From positions 4,095,001 through 4,159,000 of the forward strand of contig NZ_CP048209.1 in the NCBI RefSeq assembly GCF_010119935.1: a DNA stretch of 64,000 nt, in the 5' to 3' direction. Position numbers and translations under genes: made by a program. The notes beneath the pieces are model-generated. The model saw nothing but the letters and a program-made list of their open reading frames with translations, had not been told where the DNA came from and searched no databases. The first letter of the stretch is position 1; the number at the start of each line of letters is the position of its first letter. Below are positions 15,806 through 24,712 of the stretch, piece after piece. The DNA comes from Paenibacillus lycopersici. GTDB lineage: Bacteria > Bacillota > Bacilli > Paenibacillales > Paenibacillaceae.

Positions 15806-18800
15806 TCACTTCGATTGGTTCACCATATCGTTGCCGTCCTGCGCCATTTGGTTAATTCGCTCCTGCAGATCGCGGAGCTGCTTCCGCTTCGTTGCTGCTG
15901 GTATCGTCATATCGGCTTCAATGTCGCGCATCTGCTTCCGCACGCCGCTCATGGCATCCGATACCTTACCCAGTTGCTTACGAAGGCCGTCGTTGTACCC
16001 GGCTGGCAGTTCCCCTTTGACTGGGAAGTCTGCCTTCGCCTGGTCAAGCTTGCCCTTCGAATCGTAGAATTTCTCGCTGATGTCGTTGCTGTACACGGGG
16101 TCGGTCGTTACCTGCTGCACCAGTGTGTTACCGACGCTTCCGCCTGGCGACAGCAGCGGCTGTCCCAGCTGTCCGAGAATACCTGTATACTGCTTGAATA
16201 GATAATCGAGCGCCTTCGGCGACGTGCCTGTCCATTCGCCGACCTTCTTCGCCACAATCGACGTTCGCGGATCGGACTGTAGCTCTGGCGATAGATTCTG
16301 GAGGTAACCCGGCACAATCGGCGCGCCTGCGAAGTTTTGGTTCGCCGCGACGTCCGCGATCGGCCCACCGACAGTATCGCCAACCGCTCCAAGAAGCCGG
16401 TCCGTTATACCACCTGACTTCAGCGCACCCTGCACGCCGGGTACAGTAAAGGTTGTGCGGACCTGATCCGCGAAGTCACGGAACGCGTCAGGGTCTTGGT
16501 GCGCGAATACCTGAAGCAGACGCTCTGGGATATCCGCGAACACGGTTCCGAGCTCCTTTGGCTTGGCGATCTTGAAGAACGTACCGCCTTTCGGCAGCAA
16601 GTAGAAATTGTCTTTCGTCCGCTTGCTGACCTTCTGGTAATCGGGGTCGTTATGGTTGATTGCATACGAGATCATCGCGGGAAGGCTGACGGCCAGCGCA
16701 GTCTTCGCGATAGCCTGCGGCGGCGCATCCTTGAACATGCGCACCGTCTTATCCAGTCCCTGCACAGCGGCATTGAAGTACGGCAGCGCCTTATCGAACT
16801 GCTTGCCGTGACGCCCTCGCCGTTTGAAGTTGACCGTTACGTCTTGCGCCGCGGCCACGCCTTCTGCGTTTGCGCCTAACCGTTTAAACTCCCCGAGCCG
16901 CGGCGCGCTCTCTACGGCGTTCAGCATGTTCTGCAGCTTGTCATATCCACGAGGGACAATGCCTTTCAGCTTGCTACCTCGTTGCGGGAGAATCTGCCGT
17001 TTGGACTGCGCGAGTAGATTCCGGTCTGCGGCCGCCGGCGAAGCGTGCCCGCCCCCGAGGTTCAGGTAATCCTGATACAGGTCCTTGTTCCTAGCGATCG
17101 CCCACGCTGACTGGGCGAGATCAGCCATGAAGCGCGCTGGATTATGTGTCGACTTGCTCGCGACATACGCCTGCGGAATGTCCCGCATGATGTTGCGCGT
17201 CAGCGAGAACACCGGGTTGACGCCTGTCGTGAGCGTCTTAAATGCGCTTGTCACCTTGCCGAAGAAGTCCATAACGACGTTCGAAGCATCTGGACCCAGG
17301 GCCGTAATGGCTTCAAGCAGCGGCTTGTCATTGACCTGGATGTACTTCGGCTCGCCGCCAACCATCACGCGCACAATGTTATCCTTGTCGAGCCCGCGTT
17401 GTGTCGCTTTCCGGAACGACAGGTCGAAGTCCTCTCCGAGCTTGGCGATCACGCCTTCGATGCCTTCTTTGTTCAGCGTCTCGTTCAACCCTTTAAGCGA
17501 GTGCGAACCGGCGATCTGCTCCTCGGGCACGAGCTCGGCGAAGTGAGACAGCGCCTCCGGGTCCCTCTCCAAATTCTTCACAAAGGATTGCATCGCCTCG
17601 TTACGCTTGGCCGCCTTGACGAAGGCGTCAACGTTCTCGATCATCGCCTCGATTGGGCTGATGATAAGGCGCTCCGAACCGCCAGGCGTGTAACCCTTAA
17701 CCGGCGCGGACTGATTGCCGTAGCCTTTCTTCTTCCCGCCGCCTTTGGCCGATCCAGTCTTCTCAAGCTCCGAGAAGTACCGCTTGTTCGGGACGTATGT
17801 CGGGTTCTCGTCGAGCCATTGGTCGAGAGACTTCTGCGGCAGTAGACCTGTGTCGACGAGCCAGTGCTGCGCCATGTTACGCTGGAACTGGTCAATCCCA
17901 TCAGCCATCGTCTTGAACTGCGGATAGGCCGCTTCATAGTCAGCGAGGATCTGCCGACCTTCGTCCGGCGTCCAGTGCAAGTCCTCGCGGAATACCCGCT
18001 CGCCGCGCTTCTCCATCCTCGTTATTGCATGCCGGTTAACCAAATAATCCTCGAAGTCGACATAGGAGTGCTCGTGCTGCGGCAGCGGCGCGAGGATCTC
18101 CTTCAGCGACTTACCGATATCTTTACCTTGGCTGTCCACCTGCCGTGCCGTCAGAATCTGCTTCGCGACAACGTCCGCCCCGCGACTATTCAGCGCGAGC
18201 GTATGCGACTTGTCCGCGGCATCAAGTTTTTCGCCGGTCACGGCTTCAACCTCTTTGTCGAAACGATCCATCGGATGCAGATCGTCTACCCAATCCGTGT
18301 ACAATTTACCGCGAAGCGCCTTCGCCGGCATCTTCTCTCGCTTCTGGCGCGAGACGAGCTGCGACTTGGTCGACGTCCGAAGGTTGTCGTAAGCGCCTGC
18401 CTTCTCACCAAATGCCGAAAAACCCAAACTCTGTGAGCTGGGCTGTTGCGGCAATGGGCGCGGTTCAGGCAGAGGCGTTTCCATGGCGACCGGTTTCTCG
18501 GCCTGCGGAATGTTGCGTAATGGCTCCTGTGCATCTGTAGCATGTAGCGCCGGATCAATCTCACGAATGGACTGTACTTGCGGCTCAGGCTGCGGTGTCG
18601 CTGGTTCCGGCACCGCTCCGGCAGCCGGCTGCTTCCCTCCGATTAGACGTTTCAAGCCAGTACCAGCGGCCTCGAACGCCGCGCCGCCTAGCCCGCCCAA
18701 TGCCGCAGCCTCCGCTATGTCCCGCGCAGATGTATGGCCGGCCGCTGCCGTATTTGCCACGTTCTGCGCCGCGCCCTCGACGGCGTTGCCCGCCAGCCGC

Positions 18801-19582
18801 TGACCTAAGGTTGCTGCTTCACCCAAGTTGCCTTTGAGCTTCTGCAACGCTCCGGTTGTCACTCGGCCCGCGCCTGTGACGGCGCTCTGCTCCAATGCAG
18901 CCGGGTTAACCGCGCCGCCCGCGAACTGCCCGGCGATGTTGGCCGCCTTCCCGAACAGTCCGCCCGTGGTTGGCGCTGTATCTGCCTCTACGCCAAGTGT
19001 ACGGCCTGCGCCCTGCTGAAAGTCGGCAAGGCCGGGAATGTTAGCCTGCACGACATCCAGCCCGTGGCCGAGTAATTCCAGCGGTTTCTTAATGAATCCC
19101 GGCGCGCCCGCAAGCTGCTTATCTCGTGCCGCAGCCTCTTGCTCGTAGAACTGCTGCTTGGCCGACGTCGGTTCTGGAAGAGGCGTCCGCTGCTGGAAGT
19201 CCTGAATCGCCTGAAAGCTTCCCGGTGCCGCCTGCGGCTTCAAATAGTCCGGCTGTACCGATGGTGCCGCCTGGCTTGGTGTATTCCCCGAGAACGGCGG
19301 CATGACCGGCTCGCCTTTCGGATGGATCGTCAGGTCGGTCGTATCGATCTTGTTGTGGTAATCCGCGTGCCGCTCATCCGGAATGATCCCGAGATCCATC
19401 GCGCGATTCGTGAAGAAGTTGCTGACCGGCGCGGAGGCGGGTTGCTGTGCTGGCGCGGCGGGTTGCAGGCCAAGCTCACGCGCGTGGCGCTGGAAATACG
19501 ACTCGCCTGCTTGCGAATGACCGTCATCCGGCGGGCTGCCGGTAAGCCCCAACTGTTTCGCCCTTTCCGTAAAATAGCTCAT
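15806..19582 (-). CDS. Large virion/ejection protein with LPD38-like domain
   Basis: The 1258-residue protein begins with three copies of a short motif (YFTERAKQLGL, YFQRHARELGL, NFFTNRAMDLGI, within the first ~60 residues). A Pro/Gln/Ala-rich linker follows, then an Ala/Gly-rich possible amphipathic region (about 190-310). The helical C-terminal half contains LTTGVNPVFSLTRNIMRD, which I recognise as large polyvalent protein-associated domain 38. Such proteins are packaged and injected with phage DNA. The ATG at 19582 follows AAGGAGG; the ORF upstream to 19645 is not needed. Confidence 0.75.
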   Translation of the reverse strand: MSYFTERAKQLGLTGSPPDDGHSQAGESYFQRHARELGLQPAAPAQQPASAPVSNFFTNRAMDLGIIPDERHADYHNKIDTTDLTIHPKGEPVMPPFSGNTPSQAAPSVQPDYLKPQAAPGSFQAIQDFQQRTPLPEPTSAKQQFYEQEAAARDKQLAGAPGFIKKPLELLGHGLDVVQANIPGLADFQQGAGRTLGVEADTAPTTGGLFGKAANIAGQFAGGAVNPAALEQSAVTGAGRVTTGALQKLKGNLGEAATLGQRLAGNAVEGAAQNVANTAAAGHTSARDIAEAAALGGLGGAAFEAAGTGLKRLIGGKQPAAGAVPEPATPQPEPQVQSIREIDPALHATDAQEPLRNIPQAEKPVAMETPLPEPRPLPQQPSSQSLGFSAFGEKAGAYDNLRTSTKSQLVSRQKREKMPAKALRGKLYTDWVDDLHPMDRFDKEVEAVTGEKLDAADKSHTLALNSRGADVVAKQILTARQVDSQGKDIGKSLKEILAPLPQHEHSYVDFEDYLVNRHAITRMEKRGERVFREDLHWTPDEGRQILADYEAAYPQFKTMADGIDQFQRNMAQHWLVDTGLLPQKSLDQWLDENPTYVPNKRYFSELEKTGSAKGGGKKKGYGNQSAPVKGYTPGGSERLIISPIEAMIENVDAFVKAAKRNEAMQSFVKNLERDPEALSHFAELVPEEQIAGSHSLKGLNETLNKEGIEGVIAKLGEDFDLSFRKATQRGLDKDNIVRVMVGGEPKYIQVNDKPLLEAITALGPDASNVVMDFFGKVTSAFKTLTTGVNPVFSLTRNIMRDIPQAYVASKSTHNPARFMADLAQSAWAIARNKDLYQDYLNLGGGHASPAAADRNLLAQSKRQILPQRGSKLKGIVPRGYDKLQNMLNAVESAPRLGEFKRLGANAEGVAAAQDVTVNFKRRGRHGKQFDKALPYFNAAVQGLDKTVRMFKDAPPQAIAKTALAVSLPAMISYAINHNDPDYQKVSKRTKDNFYLLPKGGTFFKIAKPKELGTVFADIPERLLQVFAHQDPDAFRDFADQVRTTFTVPGVQGALKSGGITDRLLGAVGDTVGGPIADVAANQNFAGAPIVPGYLQNLSPELQSDPRTSIVAKKVGEWTGTSPKALDYLFKQYTGILGQLGQPLLSPGGSVGNTLVQQVTTDPVYSNDISEKFYDSKGKLDQAKADFPVKGELPAGYNDGLRKQLGKVSDAMSGVRKQMRDIEADMTIPAATKRKQLRDLQERINQMAQDGNDMVNQSK

Positions 19583-19592
19583 GGCCGCCTCC

Positions 19593-19979
19593 TTAATACC
19601 ATTTGTTCGCGTCCCAGAACTGCAGCGCCTTGACCGGATCGCCATAGCGGTCCTTGATGTACTTGGCCGCTGCCAGCGCCTGCTGCGTCGGATCGCTCCA
19701 ATTCACACTGTTACCGCCGTAAGCCGACCGGGTCGAATCAAGGAACTGGAACAGCCCGCTGGCAGATGACTTGCTGTTCTTCGCCGACGAATTGAAACTC
19801 GACTCGCGCGCGGCGAGCTCCAACATCGGCTGCAACCAGCTCGCCGGGTAGCCGCCAGACTGCAGCGCTGACGACACCGCTGTGCTCGCCGCCTTGTAGG
19901 CTGCCGGGTTCGCCTTGCTATCCGATGCCGTCTTCGCGTAATTGTTATAGTTACCAGTCCCCCCTTCTACTTGGCCGGC
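19593..19979 (-). CDS. Lytic transglycosylase (SLT) domain, probably made only as a -1 frameshift extension
   Basis: The frame encodes a goose-lysozyme/SLT-like domain: catalytic Glu in LAARESSFNSSA, then SSASGLFQFLDSTRSAYGG and QALAAAKYIKDRYGDPVKAL. It has no ATG, TTG or GTG with a ribosome binding site. The only possible start is a bare GTG at 19877, which would cut off the front of the domain. The frame is open without a stop from the GGGAAAG heptamer at 19979-19985 inside the upstream gene. Read from there it adds 128 residues. Local wall digestion during DNA entry is the likely job. Confidence 0.75.
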   Translation of the reverse strand, partial: AGQVEGGTGNYNNYAKTASDSKANPAAYKAASTAVSSALQSGGYPASWLQPMLELAARESSFNSSAKNSKSSASGLFQFLDSTRSAYGGNSVNWSDPTQQALAAAKYIKDRYGDPVKALQFWDANKWY

Positions 19980-22243
19980 TTTCCCGCCGCAAGCGCCGCC
20001 TTGTACTCTTTGGTCAGCTCATCCGGTACGGGAATGCCGTACATGTTATAGAGCTGCACCGCGACGATCGGATCCTGCGTCTGCGTAATGATCATCGCTT
20101 CGATCTGCTTCTGCACCGCCGGATCTGCGAAATTGACCGGGATCGGATTCCCGTATTGGTCCTTCGACCCTTGCAGCAGCGGCGAACTGTTGATCGCCTT
20201 CGAGATGTCAGCCGACGTCGGGCCTGCTTGCGTCTGACTTTGTTGCTGTTGGTTTTGTTGCTGCTGAAGCTTGTAAATGTCCTGATCGACGCCCGATTGG
20301 AATTGATCTTGCTGGAGGCTGTAGCTCATGGCCCATTGCTTCGCTGCCTGCGTCTGCGTGCCTTTTGGAATGCCGTAGATCGTCGCCAACTGGTCGGGAA
20401 TCGTGCCGGTCATATCCGCCTGCTGCCACAGGTTCTGCAGCTGACGCTGTTGCTCCGCCGTCGTCTTCTGCCCGTTTGGCAGCGTCCCGGTAAGCTGTGC
20501 CATGACCTGCGTCTGGTTCAACTGGTTCTGTTGGCCGGCCATCGTCTGCGCGCCTGCGTTCGCGTTGTTCACCAGGTTCCCCCAGGTCTGTGTCGGGCCC
20601 TTGCCGAGGTTGCCTGTCTGGTTCACCATGTCCATGTAGGCACCCCAATTCGCGTTCTTATCCGCGAGCGCTTGCTGCTGTCCTTGCAGGGACTGGCCGC
20701 CGTTGTACGTGCCGCCGTAGATCGCATCATTCTGGATCTGCTGCTGTTGCTGCTGCACCGTCTGCTGTCCATTGTACGTTCCTGCGTACTGCGCGTCGTT
20801 ATGGATCTGATCCTGGCCGACCTGGTAGTTCGTCTGGAACTGCTGCAGCGCCTGGTTGAACGCCGTGTTTCCGAGCTGGCTGTTCGTCAAAGCATCTTGC
20901 GTCAGCTGACCATGGACCATGAGGTCGTAATTCCGCTCGTCGTTCTTGATCGATTGGAACAACGCCTCGCGCTCATCCGGCGCCGCGTTCGCCAGCGCGG
21001 TATACTTGTCGTTGATCTGCTGCTGCAGCTGTGCGGCCTGTGCCGCGATGTTCGCTTGGTTCGTCTGCAGCGACGATTGATTCTCTCGGTCCGTCCGGGC
21101 GCGGTTCTGTTCGATCATGCCGAGCGCATAGTCGCTGCGGCCGCTGAACGGGCTGAGCCGGCGCTGGTTCTGCACGTCCTCCGTCGACCGGTCTTCGTTG
21201 ATCGTCTCGTACATCTTGTCGAAGTTGCCTTTCAGCGCGTCCGATTGCTGCTTGGCCGTCAACTGGCTGTTCGCGATGGCTTGATCGGCCGTCAGTCGGG
21301 CGTCGGAGAGCTTGCGCGCCGTCTGATCCTCCGCGTACTTCCGAATCGCGGCTTCGTCCATAACCGGGATCGCTGGTTTGTACTGATCAACGGTCGGGAC
21401 GTCCGACTTGGCCGGCCCCGTGAATACAGGCATGTTTCCGGTGCCGGGTACTGCTGCAGGCGTTGGTGTAGACGTTTGCGTCGGTGTAGACGGTACGAAA
21501 TTCGGGGTTGTAGGTGTTTTGCTAGTTCCTGTATTCTTATTATTGATGTAATCAATCAACTGCTGGGTATTCATGTTCTTTACAGCGGCAGCCTCTTCAG
21601 GACTTAACTGCGCATAAAATTGCTGCGCATTCTGTGCAGCCCATGCTGTGTTCCCAGCGTCGTACTGCTTCTTCGAGTACAAAATTTCATTAAGTGGATC
21701 GCCTTTTCCGCCATAATTGGTTTGCGACGCTTCGTTATAAACGAGTTTCGGAATCGTAGGATTCGTCGAAGGAGTACTCGGCGTCGTAACGAATGTCGGC
21801 GTCGCAGGCTTCGACGGTGCGGAAACTTCTGCCACGTATGACGGCGTGCCGCCAGCAGCCGTAATCGCCTGGTTCGCCTTCTGCGTTGCCTGGAACTGGT
21901 TCAAGCCTGTAACAGGGTCTTTCGCGAGCGGCGATGATGTCGACGGCGTGAAGGTTGGCGTGCCCGTCGTCGATGGCGTTGTCGGCGTCGTAGGTGTTTT
22001 AACGAATGTCGGTGTGGCGGGCTTCGATGCAGCGGATACTGCCGGCAGCACGCCGGCCCCCGCCGTCGTGAAGTTTGGTGTGCCGGTTGTAGATGGGGCA
22101 GGCGTAGACGTCACGAACGTCGGTGTTGCCGGATTCGCCGCATACGACGGTGCCGCTTGCCCCGCTGCCTGCCGAGCATCGACCTGTGCTTGCTGCAATT
22201 TATTCAGTCCCGTGACAGGGTCTTTCGTAAGTAAGCTCGCCAT
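19967..22243 (-). CDS. Internal virion/ejection-type protein with Pro/Thr repeats
   Basis: The 758-residue protein starts with LLTKDPVTGLNKLQ, repeated later as PLAKDPVTGLNQFQ. The first ~280 residues carry several Thr/Pro units of the kind PATPTFV. The rest is Gln/Asn-rich and helical, with two AQYAGTYNGQQ / AIYGGTYNGGQ units. The ATG at 22243 is 6 nt after AAGGAG. Its position between tail genes and the LPD38 protein fits an ejection protein. Four codons before the stop sits the slippery heptamer, so a fraction of ribosomes should make an 883-residue version ending in the SLT domain. Confidence 0.75.
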   Translation of the reverse strand: MASLLTKDPVTGLNKLQQAQVDARQAAGQAAPSYAANPATPTFVTSTPAPSTTGTPNFTTAGAGVLPAVSAASKPATPTFVKTPTTPTTPSTTGTPTFTPSTSSPLAKDPVTGLNQFQATQKANQAITAAGGTPSYVAEVSAPSKPATPTFVTTPSTPSTNPTIPKLVYNEASQTNYGGKGDPLNEILYSKKQYDAGNTAWAAQNAQQFYAQLSPEEAAAVKNMNTQQLIDYINNKNTGTSKTPTTPNFVPSTPTQTSTPTPAAVPGTGNMPVFTGPAKSDVPTVDQYKPAIPVMDEAAIRKYAEDQTARKLSDARLTADQAIANSQLTAKQQSDALKGNFDKMYETINEDRSTEDVQNQRRLSPFSGRSDYALGMIEQNRARTDRENQSSLQTNQANIAAQAAQLQQQINDKYTALANAAPDEREALFQSIKNDERNYDLMVHGQLTQDALTNSQLGNTAFNQALQQFQTNYQVGQDQIHNDAQYAGTYNGQQTVQQQQQQIQNDAIYGGTYNGGQSLQGQQQALADKNANWGAYMDMVNQTGNLGKGPTQTWGNLVNNANAGAQTMAGQQNQLNQTQVMAQLTGTLPNGQKTTAEQQRQLQNLWQQADMTGTIPDQLATIYGIPKGTQTQAAKQWAMSYSLQQDQFQSGVDQDIYKLQQQQNQQQQSQTQAGPTSADISKAINSSPLLQGSKDQYGNPIPVNFADPAVQKQIEAMIITQTQDPIVAVQLYNMYGIPVPDELTKEYKAALAAGKPAK
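19979..19985 (-). promoter_or_regulatory. Predicted -1 programmed frameshift site GGGAAAG
   Basis: In the zero frame the codons read GCG GGA AAG CCG GCC AAG TAG, which fits X XXY YYZ exactly. This is the heptamer used for lambda gpG-gpGT. A -1 slip continues with GCC GGC CAA GTA and stays open to 19593. I see no strong downstream hairpin. Confidence 0.75.
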
Positions 22244-22266
22244 AGGCATCTCCTTCTGATGGCAAC

Positions 22267-22291
22267 GAAAAAGACGCCCATTAAGAGCGTC
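22267..22291 (-). terminator. Terminator after the protease gene
   Basis: On the minus strand GACGC...GCGTC is followed by TTTTTCGTT, between the protease stop and the start of the next virion gene. Confidence 0.75.
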
Positions 22292-22297
22292 CTGTTG

Positions 22298-23068
22298 CTA
22301 AATTTTATTTAGTTCGAGTCGAAGTATTGAGGATCTGACAGCGGTACCCACCGTTGACGTAACCCCAATGACTTCTCCAGTACTATTAATTAACGCCCCA
22401 CCGCTTGCTCCAGGCATTGTATCTGGGTAATGACTCCACCGATCATCGTTCCATTCACTTACGAACATGCCTTCCGTGATCGTGAACTTGGAGCTCGGAT
22501 ACCCCAGCGCGTACACCTTATCCTTGTTAACCGGCGTTCCCGTATTCAGCGTAAGCGACGGATACCCCTTCACGCGGAATCCAATCAGATCTTCATCTTC
22601 ATTCTTGAACAGCGCGTCGGCTACCTTCACGACTTCTTGTTTATCGGCGAAGTTAATGGTCAGCGTATCCGAGCCTTTGGCGACGTGCCAGTTTGTGACG
22701 AACACGTCTGTATTGACGATGAAGCCGCTGCCCTGCGCGATGGCCTGCTGTCCGGCGTAGGCGTAGACGAGGCCGACGCTCTCGCCGATCTTATTCAGCT
22801 GCGCCAGCGACAAGCCATTCTGTGCGGGCTGTACCGGCGCGGGAGCCGTCGTAATGGTCGCCTGCTTCTTGATGTTGTCCCAATCGACACGAGCGCCTAG
22901 CGCCTCCGCGACGGCCTTCAGCGGCAGCATCGTGGAGCCGTTGATGATCTGGCCGGACTGTACCGCCTTCCCGTTGACCAAGACTTTGACGAGCGATCCG
23001 TTCGCGGCATAGGCCGTGCCGCAGATTAATAGAAACAACGTGGCGATGATAGCTATCTTCCGTTTCAT
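22298..23068 (-). CDS. Secreted trypsin-like serine protease with copper amine oxidase-like N-terminal domain
   Basis: A signal peptide (1-21, ending AYA) leads into a copper amine oxidase N-domain-like module (about 24-75: VLVNGKAVQSG ... MLPLKAVAEALGARVDWD), known in Paenibacillaceae secreted proteins. The trypsin/HtrA-like domain has His ~127 in NWHVAKG, an Asp ~160 in NEDEDLIGF and Ser ~222 in PGASGGAL. All triad positions are present. It lies inside the virion gene run with its own terminator, which fits a lysogenic-conversion gene rather than a structural one. Confidence 0.82.
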   Translation of the reverse strand: MKRKIAIIATLFLLICGTAYAANGSLVKVLVNGKAVQSGQIINGSTMLPLKAVAEALGARVDWDNIKKQATITTAPAPVQPAQNGLSLAQLNKIGESVGLVYAYAGQQAIAQGSGFIVNTDVFVTNWHVAKGSDTLTINFADKQEVVKVADALFKNEDEDLIGFRVKGYPSLTLNTGTPVNKDKVYALGYPSSKFTITEGMFVSEWNDDRWSHYPDTMPGASGGALINSTGEVIGVTSTVGTAVRSSILRLELNKI

Positions 23069-23118
23069 AGAATCACCTCATAAGTAAGATAATTCCATAG
23101 TAACACAAGATAGAGGTA

Positions 23119-23250
23119 TTAATCAGCTATCTGCGGCGTTGCCAGGATCGTTTCCGCCTGTTCGACGGTAATCCATTTCGGGGCGTAGCTAATGACTTTG
23201 GCAGCATCAATCTTACGCATGATCCACTGGGTTAGAATGAACTCGTACAT
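23119..23250 (-). CDS. XkdX-family phage protein
   Basis: A 43-residue protein: hydrophobic/aromatic start (YEFILTQWIMRKI), then WITVEQAETIL, the layout of the XkdX family found after tail fibre genes of PBSX-like phages. The ATG at 23250 overlaps the upstream stop codon and is preceded by GGAGG. Function unproven. Confidence 0.7.
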   Translation of the reverse strand: MYEFILTQWIMRKIDAAKVISYAPKWITVEQAETILATPQIAD

Positions 23251-23555
23251 CAGGACAACGCCTCCATAATCGCCAGTATCGCTTGTTCGGCTGCAATCTG
23301 CCGTTCTTCCATCGATGGCGGGTCGGGCGGTCGCGCAGCCCACTCCGCGTCGAGCTCTTCCTGCGTACGCTCGGCACGCTGGCCGTACATCCGATGGTAA
23401 AGGAATTGCCCCCGCTCGTTCGTGAGCACAGGGTTGTAGTGCCGTTCCGCATCCTCGGCGACAAGAATATCGGTCTCCAATGGCTGAACGAAGGCATCAG
23501 AAAAGCCAAGGATAATCACCCCGGCTTCATTGGTTCTTTCATAATGGTTTGCCAT
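23250..23555 (-). CDS. XkdW-like tail fibre-associated protein
   Basis: A 101-residue protein with a beta-rich start (GVIILGFSDAFVQPLETDILVAED) and an acidic/helical end (EELDAEWAARPPDPPSMEERQIAAEQAI). Placed between the receptor-binding protein and the XkdX gene it matches xkdW of PBSX by position and general pattern, not by clear identity. Start at 23555 after AAGGAGG. Confidence 0.6.
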   Translation of the reverse strand: MANHYERTNEAGVIILGFSDAFVQPLETDILVAEDAERHYNPVLTNERGQFLYHRMYGQRAERTQEELDAEWAARPPDPPSMEERQIAAEQAILAIMEALS

Positions 23556-23566
23556 GATATCCTCCT

Positions 23567-24712
23567 TTACAATTCTGCATCTGCCGTCCAATGGAAGCGC
23601 TGGAAGTTATTCGCGGTGAATGCGCCGGCGGATGCACCTACGGAGAACGAAGATTCTACTGCCGTTGCGGTGACGGCTCGATCTGCTACAAATGTCCCGC
23701 CGGAAGTAATTTCTGTCGAGGATCCCACCGTCCCATTTTGAGTGCTATAAATCGTCATTGTCGGCTGTACTCGCTTGTTCACCCTAAATCCAACATCATT
23801 CCGAGTAAGCAAGAATGTTGTCAATGACGTGGACTGTACACAACCATTGCTAATTGCGGTGCCCGGCGCTGTTCCATATGCGTAGCTTTTTTCGTAATAC
23901 CGTTGGCATAGCATCAGCTCATCTGCTATAGGGCGGCTTTGAAATGGTAGAGCCGAGCTTCCTTCATTGATCGACACTTGGGCAATGTCGATCACGTCGC
24001 CTGTCTGCGGGGTTAAGCAGCGAATTTCAAAGGCTAGGTAGCTGTTCGCCCCTACCGTCTTACCTGAGATACTAGGTAATGTGGCTGTAAATGTAATCGG
24101 TGTCCACACATTCGCGGCAAGCGATTGGGATTGTCCGGTTGTCGCCGAAACTTGCGTACTTCCGCCGCTACCGAAATTCTGAAGGTAGATATCTTTCCGT
24201 ACGTTGAGGCCTGTCCGGTTTGATCTGATCCAAAATGTATGTGTCACTTTCTTCCCTGCGAACGTTCGGACGTCCTCTATCCGTTGTTGAATTCCAACTC
24301 GCGTTCCGGTTCCTACACTTGTAACGTTAATGCGATGGTAGTAGGTCGGTTCGTTTGGCACGTCCGTTTGCCCTGGCGTGATGCTTTGTCGGCTCACGTC
24401 TGCCGCCAACGTGCCATCAAATTGAATGGTCCACCGATCTGCGGAGAATCCATTCAACCCGGTAAAGCTTGTGCCTCGTTGCCAGATGTCAAAATTACCA
24501 TTGATGATGGCTTGTCTGCTTTGAAAATCAGGAGGAAACGGCACGAGCAGACCGCCAGCAACCAGGCTATCGGCCTTCTGATTCAGCAGATCAATGGTAT
24601 CGTAGGCTTCTATAAGAGCCTCACGGTTCGCCTGCGATGAAGCGACGATTGACGGCTGCTGGTTCGCAATGGCCGTATTCAATTTCGTTCGATTGGATGG
24701 TAGATTCGCCAT
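23567..24712 (-). CDS. Tail fibre / receptor-binding protein
   Basis: The 381-residue protein has a helical virion-attachment N terminus (about 1-55), then RQAIINGNFDIWQRGTSFT and a jelly-roll carbohydrate-binding-like region (about 65-250), and a Ser/Thr/Gly-rich beta C terminus. The INGNFDIWQRG stretch is a recurring phage tail-protein motif. It should recognise the host surface. It sits last in the tail gene order before the xkdW/xkdX-like pair and overlaps the upstream gene by 1 bp. Confidence 0.75.
   Translation of the reverse strand: MANLPSNRTKLNTAIANQQPSIVASSQANREALIEAYDTIDLLNQKADSLVAGGLLVPFPPDFQSRQAIINGNFDIWQRGTSFTGLNGFSADRWTIQFDGTLAADVSRQSITPGQTDVPNEPTYYHRINVTSVGTGTRVGIQQRIEDVRTFAGKKVTHTFWIRSNRTGLNVRKDIYLQNFGSGGSTQVSATTGQSQSLAANVWTPITFTATLPSISGKTVGANSYLAFEIRCLTPQTGDVIDIAQVSINEGSSALPFQSRPIADELMLCQRYYEKSYAYGTAPGTAISNGCVQSTSLTTFLLTRNDVGFRVNKRVQPTMTIYSTQNGTVGSSTEITSGGTFVADRAVTATAVESSFSVGASAGAFTANNFQRFHWTADAEL

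Noticed and set aside
19925..21607. 560-codon plus-strand frame
   Set aside because: Leu/Arg-rich mirror of the Gln-rich virion protein on the minus strand, no ribosome binding site.
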